In this document: piece by piece, positions 26,236-35,185 of the stretch
Numbering within the stretch: the first letter of the stretch is position 1
Layout: every line of letters begins with the position of its first letter
From: REEP01 sp964517265
Lineage (GTDB): Bacteria > Pseudomonadota > Alphaproteobacteria > Rhodospirillales > Defluviicoccaceae
Direction: 5' to 3'
Length of the DNA stretch: 58,578 nt
NCBI GenBank assembly: GCA_964517265.1
Contig: CAZFBS010000015.1
Span: 1 to 58,578 of the forward strand
Notes under the pieces: generated by a model
Database searches by the model: none
The model's input: only the letters and a program-made list of their open reading frames with translations
Told to the model about the DNA's origin: nothing
Program-made: the position numbers and the translations under genes

Positions 26236-27591
26236 TTATTTGTCGGCCGCTTTCTGCTCGGCCAACCGGTGGATGTCCTGCGCCTGCAGCCAAAGCCGCG
26301 AGCCACGTGCAAGCAGCCGTTCCGCCTTGCCGGCGTGGTAGATGGCCTCGTCCGCGCGGCCTTGCAGAAGCGCTTCCTCCGCCTGTGCCAACGCGCTCTC
26401 GCCCATCTGCCCGTTGCGGCCATAAGCGATCGCCAACTGGCGCCATGCGGGTGCATTGTCAGGCTCACGCGCCAAGCCAGTACGGAGATTGAGTATAGCC
26501 TCCTCGATTAGCGTAGCGTCATTCAGCGCCAGTTGCACCCGTGCCAGTTCAAACCGGAGGAGAGGGACCGCCGGCAGCAGTTGGACTGCCGTGCGGTAGG
26601 AACCTAATGCTTCTGCCGGTCGCCCGGATTCGAACAGCATTTGTCCTTTGAGTTCGTGATAGAAGGGATCTTCGGGCTGCCCCGCGATCAGGGAGTCAAT
26701 GGCCGGTAAAGCCTTGGCAAGCTTTCCGCTGCGATACCAAGCAATGGCATGGGCGTAGCGCGCCACCGCGCTCTGGTCCGATTCCGGGTACTGGCGAAAC
26801 GTCGTCGAGGCCGGTTCCAAAAAAGCCGTGAGTTTCGCGATCATTCGCGCATGCATCGGGTCATGGGTTTGGGATGCTGGCGCCCCGGTGTGGCGTGAGA
26901 GCCCCACATGTGCTTCCAGAGCATTGATCCTATCGCGAGTCAGCGGATGGCTACGCAGATAAGGATCTTGCCGGCCGACGGCCAACAGTTCCTGATCCTC
27001 CATCGTCTGCAAGAACTCGAGCAGTCCTTTGGAAGATTGGCCGGTCGCATCGAGCAGGCGCATAGCCGCACTGTCGGCAGCGCCTTCTTGCGTCTGGCTG
27101 TAGCGGAGAAAGGAGCGCAGGGCGGCTTCCTGCCCGCCGGCAATGATCGCTTGGCCGATGTCGGGACGACCTGTCGCTACGCCTGCAGCGACTCCGAGCA
27201 CAAGTGCGAGAATTGTCTCCACAGTGGCACCGTGCAAGGCATCGTGAACCCGGGCGAGATGCCCCCCCTGAATATGACCCACCTCGTGGGCGATCACGCC
27301 GATGACCTGATTGGCGCTGTCGCTCCGCACCAACAATCCTGTGTTGAGGAAAAGCTTTTGGCCTCCGGCCACGAATGCGTTAATCCCTTTGTCGTTGACG
27401 ATGTAGATATCGACTGCCGAGGGATCGAGCCCGGCGGCCCGGAAAATCGGCGTCGACCAAGTGCGAACGGTGTTCTCGATCTCGGTATCACGAATGATCG
27501 GAACGCCTGCAGCCGCGGATATGGCCGGCTGCAATCCAAGGGAAACGATGGCCACTAAGACAATGAGCGAGCGTAGAATGCGTTGCAGCAC
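26236..27591 (-). CDS. BepA-like periplasmic M48 metalloprotease with TPR tail
   Basis: A 451-residue protein: signal peptide (residues 1-27), an M48 zinc peptidase domain, and C-terminal TPR repeats (about 270-440). The zinc site is His102 and His106 in AHEVGHIQGGH with catalytic Glu103; the third ligand is Glu169 in QTQEGAAD. BepA-type proteases maintain the outer-membrane assembly machinery and degrade misfolded proteins. The start is GTG at 27591; the divergent GGT-like lipoprotein ATG lies two bases away, so promoters overlap. The architecture and length fit YfgC/BepA. Confidence 0.92.
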   Translation of the reverse strand: MLQRILRSLIVLVAIVSLGLQPAISAAAGVPIIRDTEIENTVRTWSTPIFRAAGLDPSAVDIYIVNDKGINAFVAGGQKLFLNTGLLVRSDSANQVIGVIAHEVGHIQGGHLARVHDALHGATVETILALVLGVAAGVATGRPDIGQAIIAGGQEAALRSFLRYSQTQEGAADSAAMRLLDATGQSSKGLLEFLQTMEDQELLAVGRQDPYLRSHPLTRDRINALEAHVGLSRHTGAPASQTHDPMHARMIAKLTAFLEPASTTFRQYPESDQSAVARYAHAIAWYRSGKLAKALPAIDSLIAGQPEDPFYHELKGQMLFESGRPAEALGSYRTAVQLLPAVPLLRFELARVQLALNDATLIEEAILNLRTGLAREPDNAPAWRQLAIAYGRNGQMGESALAQAEEALLQGRADEAIYHAGKAERLLARGSRLWLQAQDIHRLAEQKAADK

Positions 27592-27592
27592 G

Positions 27593-29143
27593 ATGTGCGA
27601 CCCTCGTGGTTGGCAGAAAGGTAGTGATGCTCGCGGGCGGCGTCAATTCGCGGCTCCGCTGGTGCTTGCTCTGTGGCTGGTCGGATGCGGGTCCACTGAT
27701 GAAGGGCTGGGGACCGTTGGCCATGTCGAAGGGTTTCTTGGCGGAATTGCGGCTGACGACCCTCATGCAGTCCAAACGGGGCGGGACGTTCTCTCCGCCG
27801 GCGGCTCTGCCGCCGACGCTGTCGTCGCCATGTATTTTGTCTCCGCGGTGACTTCACCGTCCACCGCCAGCCTGGGCGGCGGCGGTGTGTGTGTCGGGTT
27901 CGACCGCACCAGCGGCGAGGTTCAGGCGCTGGAGTTTTTCGCGCGGCGACCGGAAAGTGAGGTCGCCGATGCTGATCGCCCGACTGCCATCCCTGGCAAT
28001 GTCCGTGGGCTTTTTGCCTTCCACGCTCGCTATGGTCGGCTCCGCTGGTCGCAGCTGCTGGCACCCGCCGAGAACATGGCGCGGTTCGGCTTCCGCGTCT
28101 CGCGTGCATTGGCGCGGGATATCGCTCAGGTCGAGGGAGCCCTTGCCGCCGAGCCTGAAACACTAAGGGTTTTTTCCGCACCGGACGGCTCAGGGCTTGT
28201 CGGCGAAGGCGACGTCCTTCGTCAGGTTGAACTCGCCGCGGTGCTGGGTCGAGTGCGCGCCGAAGGGGCGGGGCCGTTTTACACCGGGTCGTTCGCCGGC
28301 CAGTTGGTCGAAGCCACAAGAGCGGCCGGAGGAACTCTCGCGAGAAGAGATCTGCACGATTATGCGCCGAGTTGGCGGAAGACGATTGCCGTGTCGATGG
28401 GCAACCGGACAGCGCATTTTCCTCCCGCACCGGCCGTGGGCGGGGCAGTTGCGGCAGAGATGTGGATGTCACTCGTGCAGGAAGCCGACCTCAAACGGAT
28501 CGATGCCGAGGAACGCCTTCGTCAGTTTGCCGATCTTGGCTTCGCAACCAGCGAGAAGCGTCTTGAGCTGTTGGCCCGAGAGCAGGCCGGTCCAATAACA
28601 TCGGAGGCCGAAAACCCATCCGCGGCGACGTTCGTTGCAGTCGATCGGGAGGGATCTGCAGCCGCGTGTGCGGTAACCCTAAACAGCCTGTTTGGTACCG
28701 GCCGCATCGCGGGCGGGACCGGGATTGTCCTCGCCGCCACGCCCGGCTCCGGTGGACGAGGGGCAACCGCATTGGGACCGATGCTGATCGTCAACCAAAA
28801 TGTCAACGAGTTCTTCTTTGCGGGCGTTGCGTCAGGGGGTCTTGCGGCGCCGACGGCGCTGATCAGCGTGGCCGCGCGCGCTGTTCTGGCCGAAGAGCCT
28901 CTCGATCAGGCACTGGCGGCACCCCGGGTCCTTGGCGGTCCGATGCCCGATGTCGTCTATCACGAGGGGACTGTGGGGCAAGTTGAACGGATGTTCGCCG
29001 GCAAGGGCCTTCGACTTGTCGCGGCACCGGCTCTTGGCCAAGTCAATGCCGTTCATTGTCCCCGGGGAATCCCGCCGCATCCGGAGAGCTGCGTCGCCGG
29101 CAGCGACCCGCGCGGCTATGGACTTGCCGTGATGGCTGATTGA
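27593..29143 (+). CDS. Gamma-glutamyltranspeptidase-like lipoprotein, catalytic Thr apparently missing
   Basis: A 516-residue protein of the gamma-glutamyltranspeptidase fold. The N-terminus has a lipobox ending at Cys32 (WLVGCGS), so it is probably a lipoprotein. The GGT opening is visible (AVQTGRDVLSAGGSAADA, and SLGGGG). The region that should hold the nucleophile Thr of TTHYS/TTHFS reads SAATFVAVD (Ser343 to Asp351). Aligned on the following VD-x-G, the nucleophile becomes Ala344. The downstream RIAGGTGIVL and GGPMPDVVYHEG are kept. It may be an inactive or altered member. The aminotransferase gene follows after three bases. Confidence 0.78.
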   Translation: MCDPRGWQKGSDARGRRQFAAPLVLALWLVGCGSTDEGLGTVGHVEGFLGGIAADDPHAVQTGRDVLSAGGSAADAVVAMYFVSAVTSPSTASLGGGGVCVGFDRTSGEVQALEFFARRPESEVADADRPTAIPGNVRGLFAFHARYGRLRWSQLLAPAENMARFGFRVSRALARDIAQVEGALAAEPETLRVFSAPDGSGLVGEGDVLRQVELAAVLGRVRAEGAGPFYTGSFAGQLVEATRAAGGTLARRDLHDYAPSWRKTIAVSMGNRTAHFPPAPAVGGAVAAEMWMSLVQEADLKRIDAEERLRQFADLGFATSEKRLELLAREQAGPITSEAENPSAATFVAVDREGSAAACAVTLNSLFGTGRIAGGTGIVLAATPGSGGRGATALGPMLIVNQNVNEFFFAGVASGGLAAPTALISVAARAVLAEEPLDQALAAPRVLGGPMPDVVYHEGTVGQVERMFAGKGLRLVAAPALGQVNAVHCPRGIPPHPESCVAGSDPRGYGLAVMAD

Positions 29144-29146
29144 GCG

Positions 29147-30316
29147 ATGAAACCGAGTGTCGCCCGGCGAGGACTGGTGCCGCCTTTCATTGTCATGGAT
29201 GTACTGCGGGCCGCCAACGAGCGCGGGGCGCAAGGCGGCGACGTTCTCCATCTCGAGGTTGGCCAACCCGGGACCGGCGCACCCGAGCCGGTTCTGGAGG
29301 CTGCCCGTCGGGCTCTTGCCACATCACAGCTTGGATATACCGATGCGCTGGGCCTTCCATTACTGCGGCGCCGCGTTGCTCGCCACTATGGGGAGTCCTA
29401 TGGCGTGGATATTGACTGGCGGCGGGTTGTTGTCACGACCGGCTCGTCGGGCGCCTTCATCCTGGCCTTCCTCGCGGCCTTTGAGCCGGGCGATGGGGTG
29501 GCGGTCGCATGTCCTGGTTATCCTGCTTACCGCAATATCCTGGCCGCCCTCGGCGTCAAGGGGACGCCAATCGCGGTTGGTCCTGCGACAAACTATCAGC
29601 CAACACCGGAACTGCTGACCACCGCCGAGCGGGAAAACGAGAGCAGAGCCGGCCTTGAAGGGTTGATCATCGCCAGCCCGGCCAATCCGACCGGCACCAT
29701 GCTCTCGAGAGAGTCGCTTCAGGCGCTTGTCGATCATTGCCGAAAGCGATCCCTTTGGCTTGTGTCTGACGAGATCTATCACGGCATTACGTACCGCGAG
29801 GCGGCAACGACGGCGCTGGAACTGACGGGCGAGGCCATCGTCATCAACAGTTTTTCCAAATATTACTCGATGACGGGCTGGCGGCTGGGCTGGATGGTGG
29901 TGCCGGATCGCCTGCTGCGTTCGGTCGAATGTCTTGCTCAGAACCTGTTTATTTCTCCGCCCACGCTGTCCCAGCACGCCGCCGAGGCAGTGTTCGACTG
30001 CAAGGACATCCTCGATGCAAACGTTGCCCGGTATGCGGAGAACCGGCGACTGCTTTTGGAGCAACTGCCGCAAGCGGGATTTGTCGAGCTCGCGGCAGCG
30101 GACGGAGCCTTCTACATTTATGCTGATGTCAGTTCCATGACTGACGACAGCGAGGTGTTCTGCCGGCGAATGCTGGAGGAAACGGGCGTGGCGACCACGC
30201 CCGGCCTTGATTTCGACCCACTGCGAGGCTGCCGCTTTGTCCGCTTCTCGTTCGCCGGATCGCGGCAGGATATCAGCGAAGCTGCCCGCCGATTGATTGC
30301 CTGGCGGCGATGCTGA
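29147..30316 (+). CDS. Class I/II pyridoxal-phosphate aminotransferase
   Basis: A 389-residue PLP enzyme of the aspartate-aminotransferase fold. The PLP lysine is Lys238 in NSFSKYYSMTGWRLGW, and the carboxylate-binding Arg is in VRFSFAGS near the C-terminus. SPANPTGTM and VSDEIYHG are the standard motifs of the class. The substrate cannot be told from these motifs. The start ATG lies three bases after the GGT-like stop, so translation is probably coupled. It could act on amino acids or dipeptides released in the periplasm or on a compound such as glutamate, but that is inference. Confidence 0.88.
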   Translation: MKPSVARRGLVPPFIVMDVLRAANERGAQGGDVLHLEVGQPGTGAPEPVLEAARRALATSQLGYTDALGLPLLRRRVARHYGESYGVDIDWRRVVVTTGSSGAFILAFLAAFEPGDGVAVACPGYPAYRNILAALGVKGTPIAVGPATNYQPTPELLTTAERENESRAGLEGLIIASPANPTGTMLSRESLQALVDHCRKRSLWLVSDEIYHGITYREAATTALELTGEAIVINSFSKYYSMTGWRLGWMVVPDRLLRSVECLAQNLFISPPTLSQHAAEAVFDCKDILDANVARYAENRRLLLEQLPQAGFVELAAADGAFYIYADVSSMTDDSEVFCRRMLEETGVATTPGLDFDPLRGCRFVRFSFAGSRQDISEAARRLIAWRRC

Positions 30317-30319
30317 GCG

Positions 30320-31717
30320 TCAGCGGCGAAAGCACGCCACCAGTTCCAGATGTGGCGACCACAGAAACTGGTCGATCGGTGTCACCTGCTCCAGGTGATA
30401 TCCCCCTTGGGCAAGAATGCGGGCGTCTCGCGCGAACGTGGACGGGTTGCAGGAGATCGCGACAACTGTCGGTACCGTAGAGCCCGCCAGTTGTTCGGCC
30501 TGAGCCCGCGCCCCCGCCCTCGGCGGATCGAAAACCACGGCATCGAACTCCTGCAGCTCGATAGCGGTAAGGGGTCGGGTGAAGAGGTTCCGTCGCTCTG
30601 TGGTAATGCCGCCAATCCCCCGGGTGGCGGTCAGCGCTCCTAGCAATTCCGCATCGGTGTCAATGGCATGCACCCGCAGACCGGCATGGGCGAGAGGAAG
30701 GGTGAATGTTCCTGCCCCGGAGAATAGGTCGGCCACCCTGCCATGCGTTTTTGCCGCAGCCCCTGGGATCGTGCTGCTGCCGGCGATCCCGAAGGCGGCA
30801 ACCAGCCCGGCAATAAGGGCCTCTTCGCCTTCACGTGTGGCCTGCAAGAAGCCTCCCGGCGGCAGTGGAGCCCGGAACCCGGCGAAGGTGACGCTGACCG
30901 GGCGACGCTGGACCAACGGCTCGGGAACTTCTCCCGCCGTGCTGCGCCATGACAGCCGCGCAACATCAGCCACTGTGGCAAAAGCAGCGAGAGCTTCCCG
31001 ATCTTGGAGTGTCATCGACTGGGGCCAATCGAAGACCACGTCAAGACCGCTCTCCAGCATCGTGATTGTCACATAGGCCCGTCGATCAGGCGCGAGTGTA
31101 TGGGCAAGAAGCGTGTGCAATGCGGGAACAAGAGAAAGAATGGGGGGAGCCACGACAAGGCAATCGGGAACCGCGACAACGCCATGTCCTCTCCTGGTAT
31201 GAAAGCCGACAACGGCTCCGCCGTTGTCGCTACGGCGGCCGGCGGTAGCGACGAAGGTAACCCGCCGGCGCGCGCCGGGCGGCACCGTTATCAGCGGTGC
31301 GCATTCGAGACCCTGCAACCCGCTCCGCTGCAAGGATTCGGTAATCCGGCTAACCTTCCAGGTGGCATAATCTGCGGGCGCGAGATGCTGAAGGCTACAA
31401 CCGCCGCACCGGCCGAAATGGGGGCACGGCGGCTGGACCCGGCCAGGACCGGCAACCAGGATTTCGACAAGTTCCGCTGCCTGTCCATCGCCACGACGAT
31501 CGCGAGGACGAACCCGGAGCCGATCGCCCGGAACGGTCAGCGGAACGTAAAGGCGCCCGCTCTCGCATTCGGCAATGCCGTCTCCGGCAGCTCCTATGCG
31601 CGATATCGTAACGTCAAGGCTTCGATCGTGCGTGGTCTCTTTTCGAAGAGCCTGTCTGTGCCTGAAGGTTTGACGCCCCGGGCGCCGCCGCACAACCGCT
31701 TTCTCTTGCCGCCTCAT
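30320..31717 (-). CDS. RNA (uracil-5)-methyltransferase, RlmD/RumA family
   Basis: A 465-residue TrmA-type enzyme. A TRAM-like N-terminal domain (about residues 33-90) precedes an Fe-S cluster site: Cys98, Cys104 and Cys107 in PHFGRCGGCSLQHL, with a fourth Cys further on (VPDCLVV). The SAM site has DLFSGAGTFTLPLA, and the catalytic Cys is in ISCNPSTFARD. The family makes 5-methyluridine in 23S rRNA. The first ~30 residues are charged and may not be translated; ATG at 31717 is tentative. It lies 18 bases after the RNase E stop, so it is probably on the same transcript. Confidence 0.87.
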   Translation of the reverse strand: MRRQEKAVVRRRPGRQTFRHRQALRKETTHDRSLDVTISRIGAAGDGIAECESGRLYVPLTVPGDRLRVRPRDRRGDGQAAELVEILVAGPGRVQPPCPHFGRCGGCSLQHLAPADYATWKVSRITESLQRSGLQGLECAPLITVPPGARRRVTFVATAGRRSDNGGAVVGFHTRRGHGVVAVPDCLVVAPPILSLVPALHTLLAHTLAPDRRAYVTITMLESGLDVVFDWPQSMTLQDREALAAFATVADVARLSWRSTAGEVPEPLVQRRPVSVTFAGFRAPLPPGGFLQATREGEEALIAGLVAAFGIAGSSTIPGAAAKTHGRVADLFSGAGTFTLPLAHAGLRVHAIDTDAELLGALTATRGIGGITTERRNLFTRPLTAIELQEFDAVVFDPPRAGARAQAEQLAGSTVPTVVAISCNPSTFARDARILAQGGYHLEQVTPIDQFLWSPHLELVACFRR

Positions 31718-31735
31718 GCCATGCGTCTGCGGGCA

Positions 31736-34717
31736 TCAGCTGATCAGCCGTTGCCACCAGCCCCGGCGTTCGCCCTCGCCGCTCGCGCCGGCGTCATCGA
31801 CATTGATGACCACCGTGCGGCTCGCGTTGACGGTCCGCGCGTCCTCGCTATCACGGCCTTCGTCCGCACTCTCACGTTCACCGTCGGCCGTCTCCGAAAC
31901 ACGCTCAACTTGATCAGGCTGGTGCTCGTCGCGTGCCGGAGCGGGCGGAGATGGCGATTCCTGAGCGTCACCAACCAAACCCTCATCCTCAAGGTGCTCG
32001 ACCTCTCGGTCTTCCGCATGCGGTTGCGCATCCGTCAAGGGTTCGGGCTCATTCTCGTCGGACGCCGGCGTAAAGGTTTCCAGCCCGGCAACCCTTTGTT
32101 CGCTCGAAACATTTTCCGATGAGGCTTCCTCGGAATGAGGCTCCCATCTGTTGTCCTCATGGCTCTCTTGTTCCGGTTGTAAGGGCGCTTCACTTGGTAT
32201 TTCAGCAACAGCCTCCGCGCCGGATTCCGGCTGTTCGGCGGCGAAAACATTGCCGCCGATGGGCTCGATGGTGTCTTCACGAGCGCCCTCGCCGCCGTCT
32301 TCGCCCCTCGCATCACGATGTTCCTTGGCGCGGTTCTCCTCATCCTCGCCGGAAACAGGAGCAGGGGAATCACTGCTGAGCGGAGCTCCGGATACTTCGG
32401 CCAGCTGTGGCGATTCCTCGGGATGCAGTGCCCCGGTCGGCGGCAGCCCCGCAAACTCAGCGGTGGCATCGGTGCTGGCAGCGGATTCGGACGACTCGTC
32501 CGCGGGACGACGAGTCCGCCGCCGCCCGCCTCGTTTGCCGCGCCGCCGACGCTTTTTGGCCAGCTGCGCCTGCTCGTCGTCCTGCTGCTCCTCATCGCCT
32601 GTCTGAAAATCCTCTCCCTCTTCGTCTTCGTCGTCTTCAATATCCTCCCCCACCGCGTCGCCGCCAGCATTGGTTCCTGCCTTCGAGGCCACCTCGGTCT
32701 TTTCGGAAAGCGCGGCTTCAGCAGCGGCAACCGCTTGCACCGGCTCTGTCGCGGTCGCGGGCTCCCCGACGGGCTCGACACGCTTGCGCCGACGCGGCCG
32801 GCGGCGGCGACTTCGCTTCGCCGTCTCCTCCTGCTCTTCGGCGGTGACTATCGCTGCGTCATCTTCTCCCGTGTCCAGCGCAGCGACGGCATCAAGGTCT
32901 TCTTCGACATCCGCTTCGGTCTCCGAGCGGCTATCGACCCTCTCACGACCACTCGGCATCACTTTCTCGTCAGGGACATACGGTGCACGCTCACCCATCG
33001 GGTAGATTTCGAAATCCGGCGGGATCAGAGAGTCGTCGCCGCTGATTATGATCGTCATCGTGTAGCGCTTCTCCAACTCAAGCAACGAAGCGCGCTTGTT
33101 GTTGAGCAGGTAGAATGCGACCGGGGGAGGCATCTTCACCGTGATCTGCTCGGCGGTGCCGTTCACCGCCTCCTGCTCGATCCGGCGGAAGATCGAAAGC
33201 GCAGTGGACTCGGTCGTTCGCCTGACCCCGGTCCCCGCGCAGTAGGTGCACATCGTGAAGCTGGTCTCGAACAGACTGGGGCGAAGCCGCTGCCGCGACA
33301 ACTCGAGCAGCCCGAAGGTGCTGATCCGGCCCAGCTGGACGCGGGCGCGGTCGCCTTTCATCGCCTCCTTCAGCCGCCGCTCCACTTGTCCCTGGTTGCG
33401 CGTGTTCTCCATATCAATGAAATCAATCACGATCAGACCCGCAAGATCGCGCAATCGCAACTGCCTTGCGATCTCGTCACAGGCTTCGAGGTTGGTTCTA
33501 AGTGCCGTCTCCTCGATATGGCGCTCGCGGGTGGAACGCCCGGAGTTCACGTCGACGGCAACCAGCGCTTCTGTCGGATTCAGCACAATGGAGCCGCCCG
33601 ATTTCAGCTCCACCCGCGGCAAGTGCATGGCTTCGAGTTCGTTTTCCACCTGAAAGCGGTGGTAGAGCGGAATGTTGCCGCCTTCGTACAGTTGAACCTT
33701 CTTGGCGTGGCTGGGGATGAACAGCTTCATGAAATCTTTGGCGGTGCGGTATGCGGTTTCTCCTTCGATCAGGATCTCGTCGGTATCGCGATCATAAAGA
33801 TCTCGCAGCGAACGCTTGATCAGGTTGCCCTCCTCGTAAACCAGCGTCGGCGCCATCGAGGAGAGGACCAGTTCGCGGATGTTGTTCCACAGTCGGATCA
33901 GATATTCGTAGTCGCGGCGGATTTCCGCTTTGCTGCGCTCGGCACCGGCTGTGCGCACAATGACCGCCATGCCCTCGGGTATGCCAAGTTCGCCAAGGAT
34001 CTTCTTCAGTCGCTTGCGATCGGTTGCGCTGGTGATCTTGCGGGAGATGCCGCCGCCGCGTGTTGTGTTCGGCATCAATACACAATAACGTCCTGCGATC
34101 GACAGATAAGTGGTCAGCGCGGCACCCTTGGTGCCACGTTCCTCTTTGACAACCTGAACGAGAAGAATCTGGCGCCGCTTGATAACTTCCTGAATTTTGT
34201 AGTGCCGAGGCGAGGATCGAGGCCGCTGCACGTCAAGGTCTTCGTCTACTCCGCCAACGGTCTCGACGCTCTCGTCACCATCGATTCCTTCTCCGTTCTC
34301 TTGCGCCTCGCCGGTGTCCATTTCCTCCCCCGGCTCGTCTTTGTCCTCCTTTATGACGTCGCTCTGGTCCTCGCCTTCGTTGGTGTCAACGTCCTCCGCC
34401 GGCCTCCTCGCATCGGCAACTCTCTCGGCTGCTGCCTGCTCAGCGAGCAGAGCCTCCCGGTCGGCGACGGGAATCTGGTAGTAGTCGGGATGGATCTCGT
34501 TGAAGGCAAGAAACCCGTGGCGATTGCCGCCATATTCGACGAACGCTGCCTGCAGCGATGGCTCGACACGTGTCACTTTGGCGAGGTAGATGTTCCCCTT
34601 CAGTTGGCGCCGCGAGGCAATCTCGACATCATACTCGGTAAGACGGTCTCCTTCGATCACCGCAACCCGTGTTTCTTCCGGGTGGGTGGAATCGATCAAC
34701 ATGCGTTTGGTGGCCAT
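31736..34717 (-). CDS. rne: Ribonuclease E (RNase E/G family) with long acidic tail
   Basis: A 993-residue endoribonuclease that starts mRNA decay and rRNA/tRNA processing. The N-terminal half holds the RNase H-like and S1 domains (LVKGNIYLAKVTRV-type stretch GNIYLAKVTRVEPSLQ) and the catalytic DNase I-like part with VAVDVNSGRST and LIVIDFIDM. The Zn-link is CTYCAGTG. The S1 domain carries an acidic insertion (about residues 115-165). About 420 C-terminal residues are low-complexity: Glu/Asp-rich with Arg-rich patches (KRSRRRRPRRRKR) that would bind RNA and partners. I chose the ATG at 34717, next to GGAG, over an upstream GTG. Confidence 0.95.
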   Translation of the reverse strand: MATKRMLIDSTHPEETRVAVIEGDRLTEYDVEIASRRQLKGNIYLAKVTRVEPSLQAAFVEYGGNRHGFLAFNEIHPDYYQIPVADREALLAEQAAAERVADARRPAEDVDTNEGEDQSDVIKEDKDEPGEEMDTGEAQENGEGIDGDESVETVGGVDEDLDVQRPRSSPRHYKIQEVIKRRQILLVQVVKEERGTKGAALTTYLSIAGRYCVLMPNTTRGGGISRKITSATDRKRLKKILGELGIPEGMAVIVRTAGAERSKAEIRRDYEYLIRLWNNIRELVLSSMAPTLVYEEGNLIKRSLRDLYDRDTDEILIEGETAYRTAKDFMKLFIPSHAKKVQLYEGGNIPLYHRFQVENELEAMHLPRVELKSGGSIVLNPTEALVAVDVNSGRSTRERHIEETALRTNLEACDEIARQLRLRDLAGLIVIDFIDMENTRNQGQVERRLKEAMKGDRARVQLGRISTFGLLELSRQRLRPSLFETSFTMCTYCAGTGVRRTTESTALSIFRRIEQEAVNGTAEQITVKMPPPVAFYLLNNKRASLLELEKRYTMTIIISGDDSLIPPDFEIYPMGERAPYVPDEKVMPSGRERVDSRSETEADVEEDLDAVAALDTGEDDAAIVTAEEQEETAKRSRRRRPRRRKRVEPVGEPATATEPVQAVAAAEAALSEKTEVASKAGTNAGGDAVGEDIEDDEDEEGEDFQTGDEEQQDDEQAQLAKKRRRRGKRGGRRRTRRPADESSESAASTDATAEFAGLPPTGALHPEESPQLAEVSGAPLSSDSPAPVSGEDEENRAKEHRDARGEDGGEGAREDTIEPIGGNVFAAEQPESGAEAVAEIPSEAPLQPEQESHEDNRWEPHSEEASSENVSSEQRVAGLETFTPASDENEPEPLTDAQPHAEDREVEHLEDEGLVGDAQESPSPPAPARDEHQPDQVERVSETADGERESADEGRDSEDARTVNASRTVVINVDDAGASGEGERRGWWQRLIS

Positions 34718-35185
34718 GTACTCCAAATCTCCAGCACGCACCTGTCCGTCGCGGGATCAACCCGGACCGTCGGCGCGTCAATATCGTTGTCGGGGGGCCG
34801 GAGGCGCCTGCGATCGTCCGCATCACCGCCTGGAAGGCGGCAAGGTGGAAGCGAATCGATCGCGCTGCACTCATCGGCATAAGGCTAAGGCTATCCTTCA
34901 TTCATAACGGCAGGACGACTGCGGACGGCGCTTTGCTTCAGCAGAAACGTTGAGCGCGGTGTACCGTGGATGCCACGCCAGCAAAGCTGGAATTCACCCT
35001 CGTCCCTCAACGGGAGCCGTTATAGGTAGTAAAATACAATTAGGGATTTGTTTCTACAATCGTCTTGTTGTCGTCTCGGTCGCGCCTTCATCGCGGAACC
35101 GAATGAGGCGTCCTGCCATGCTCATTGAAAATTGGCCGGAAATGTCGAAAAATCCAGCCAGCTTTCACCGCTTGAGCCGGTCCGG
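34718..35185. other. Divergent intergenic region between rne and amiC
   Basis: No recognisable protein lies here. On the rne side a hairpin CCGCC/GGCGG (34826-34840) may lie in its leader. On the amiC side an A/T-rich stretch at about 35020-35060 contains two TACAAT hexamers (35035-35040 and 35055-35060) that could be -10 elements for the plus-strand gene; no good -35 pairs with either. RNase E leaders are often autoregulatory, but no named element was found. Confidence 0.45.

Noticed and set aside
32318..34882. A plus-strand open frame of 854 codons opposite rne
   Set aside because: It lies wholly over the RNase E coding strand, has no ribosome site or motif, and follows from GC-rich codon use in the other frame.
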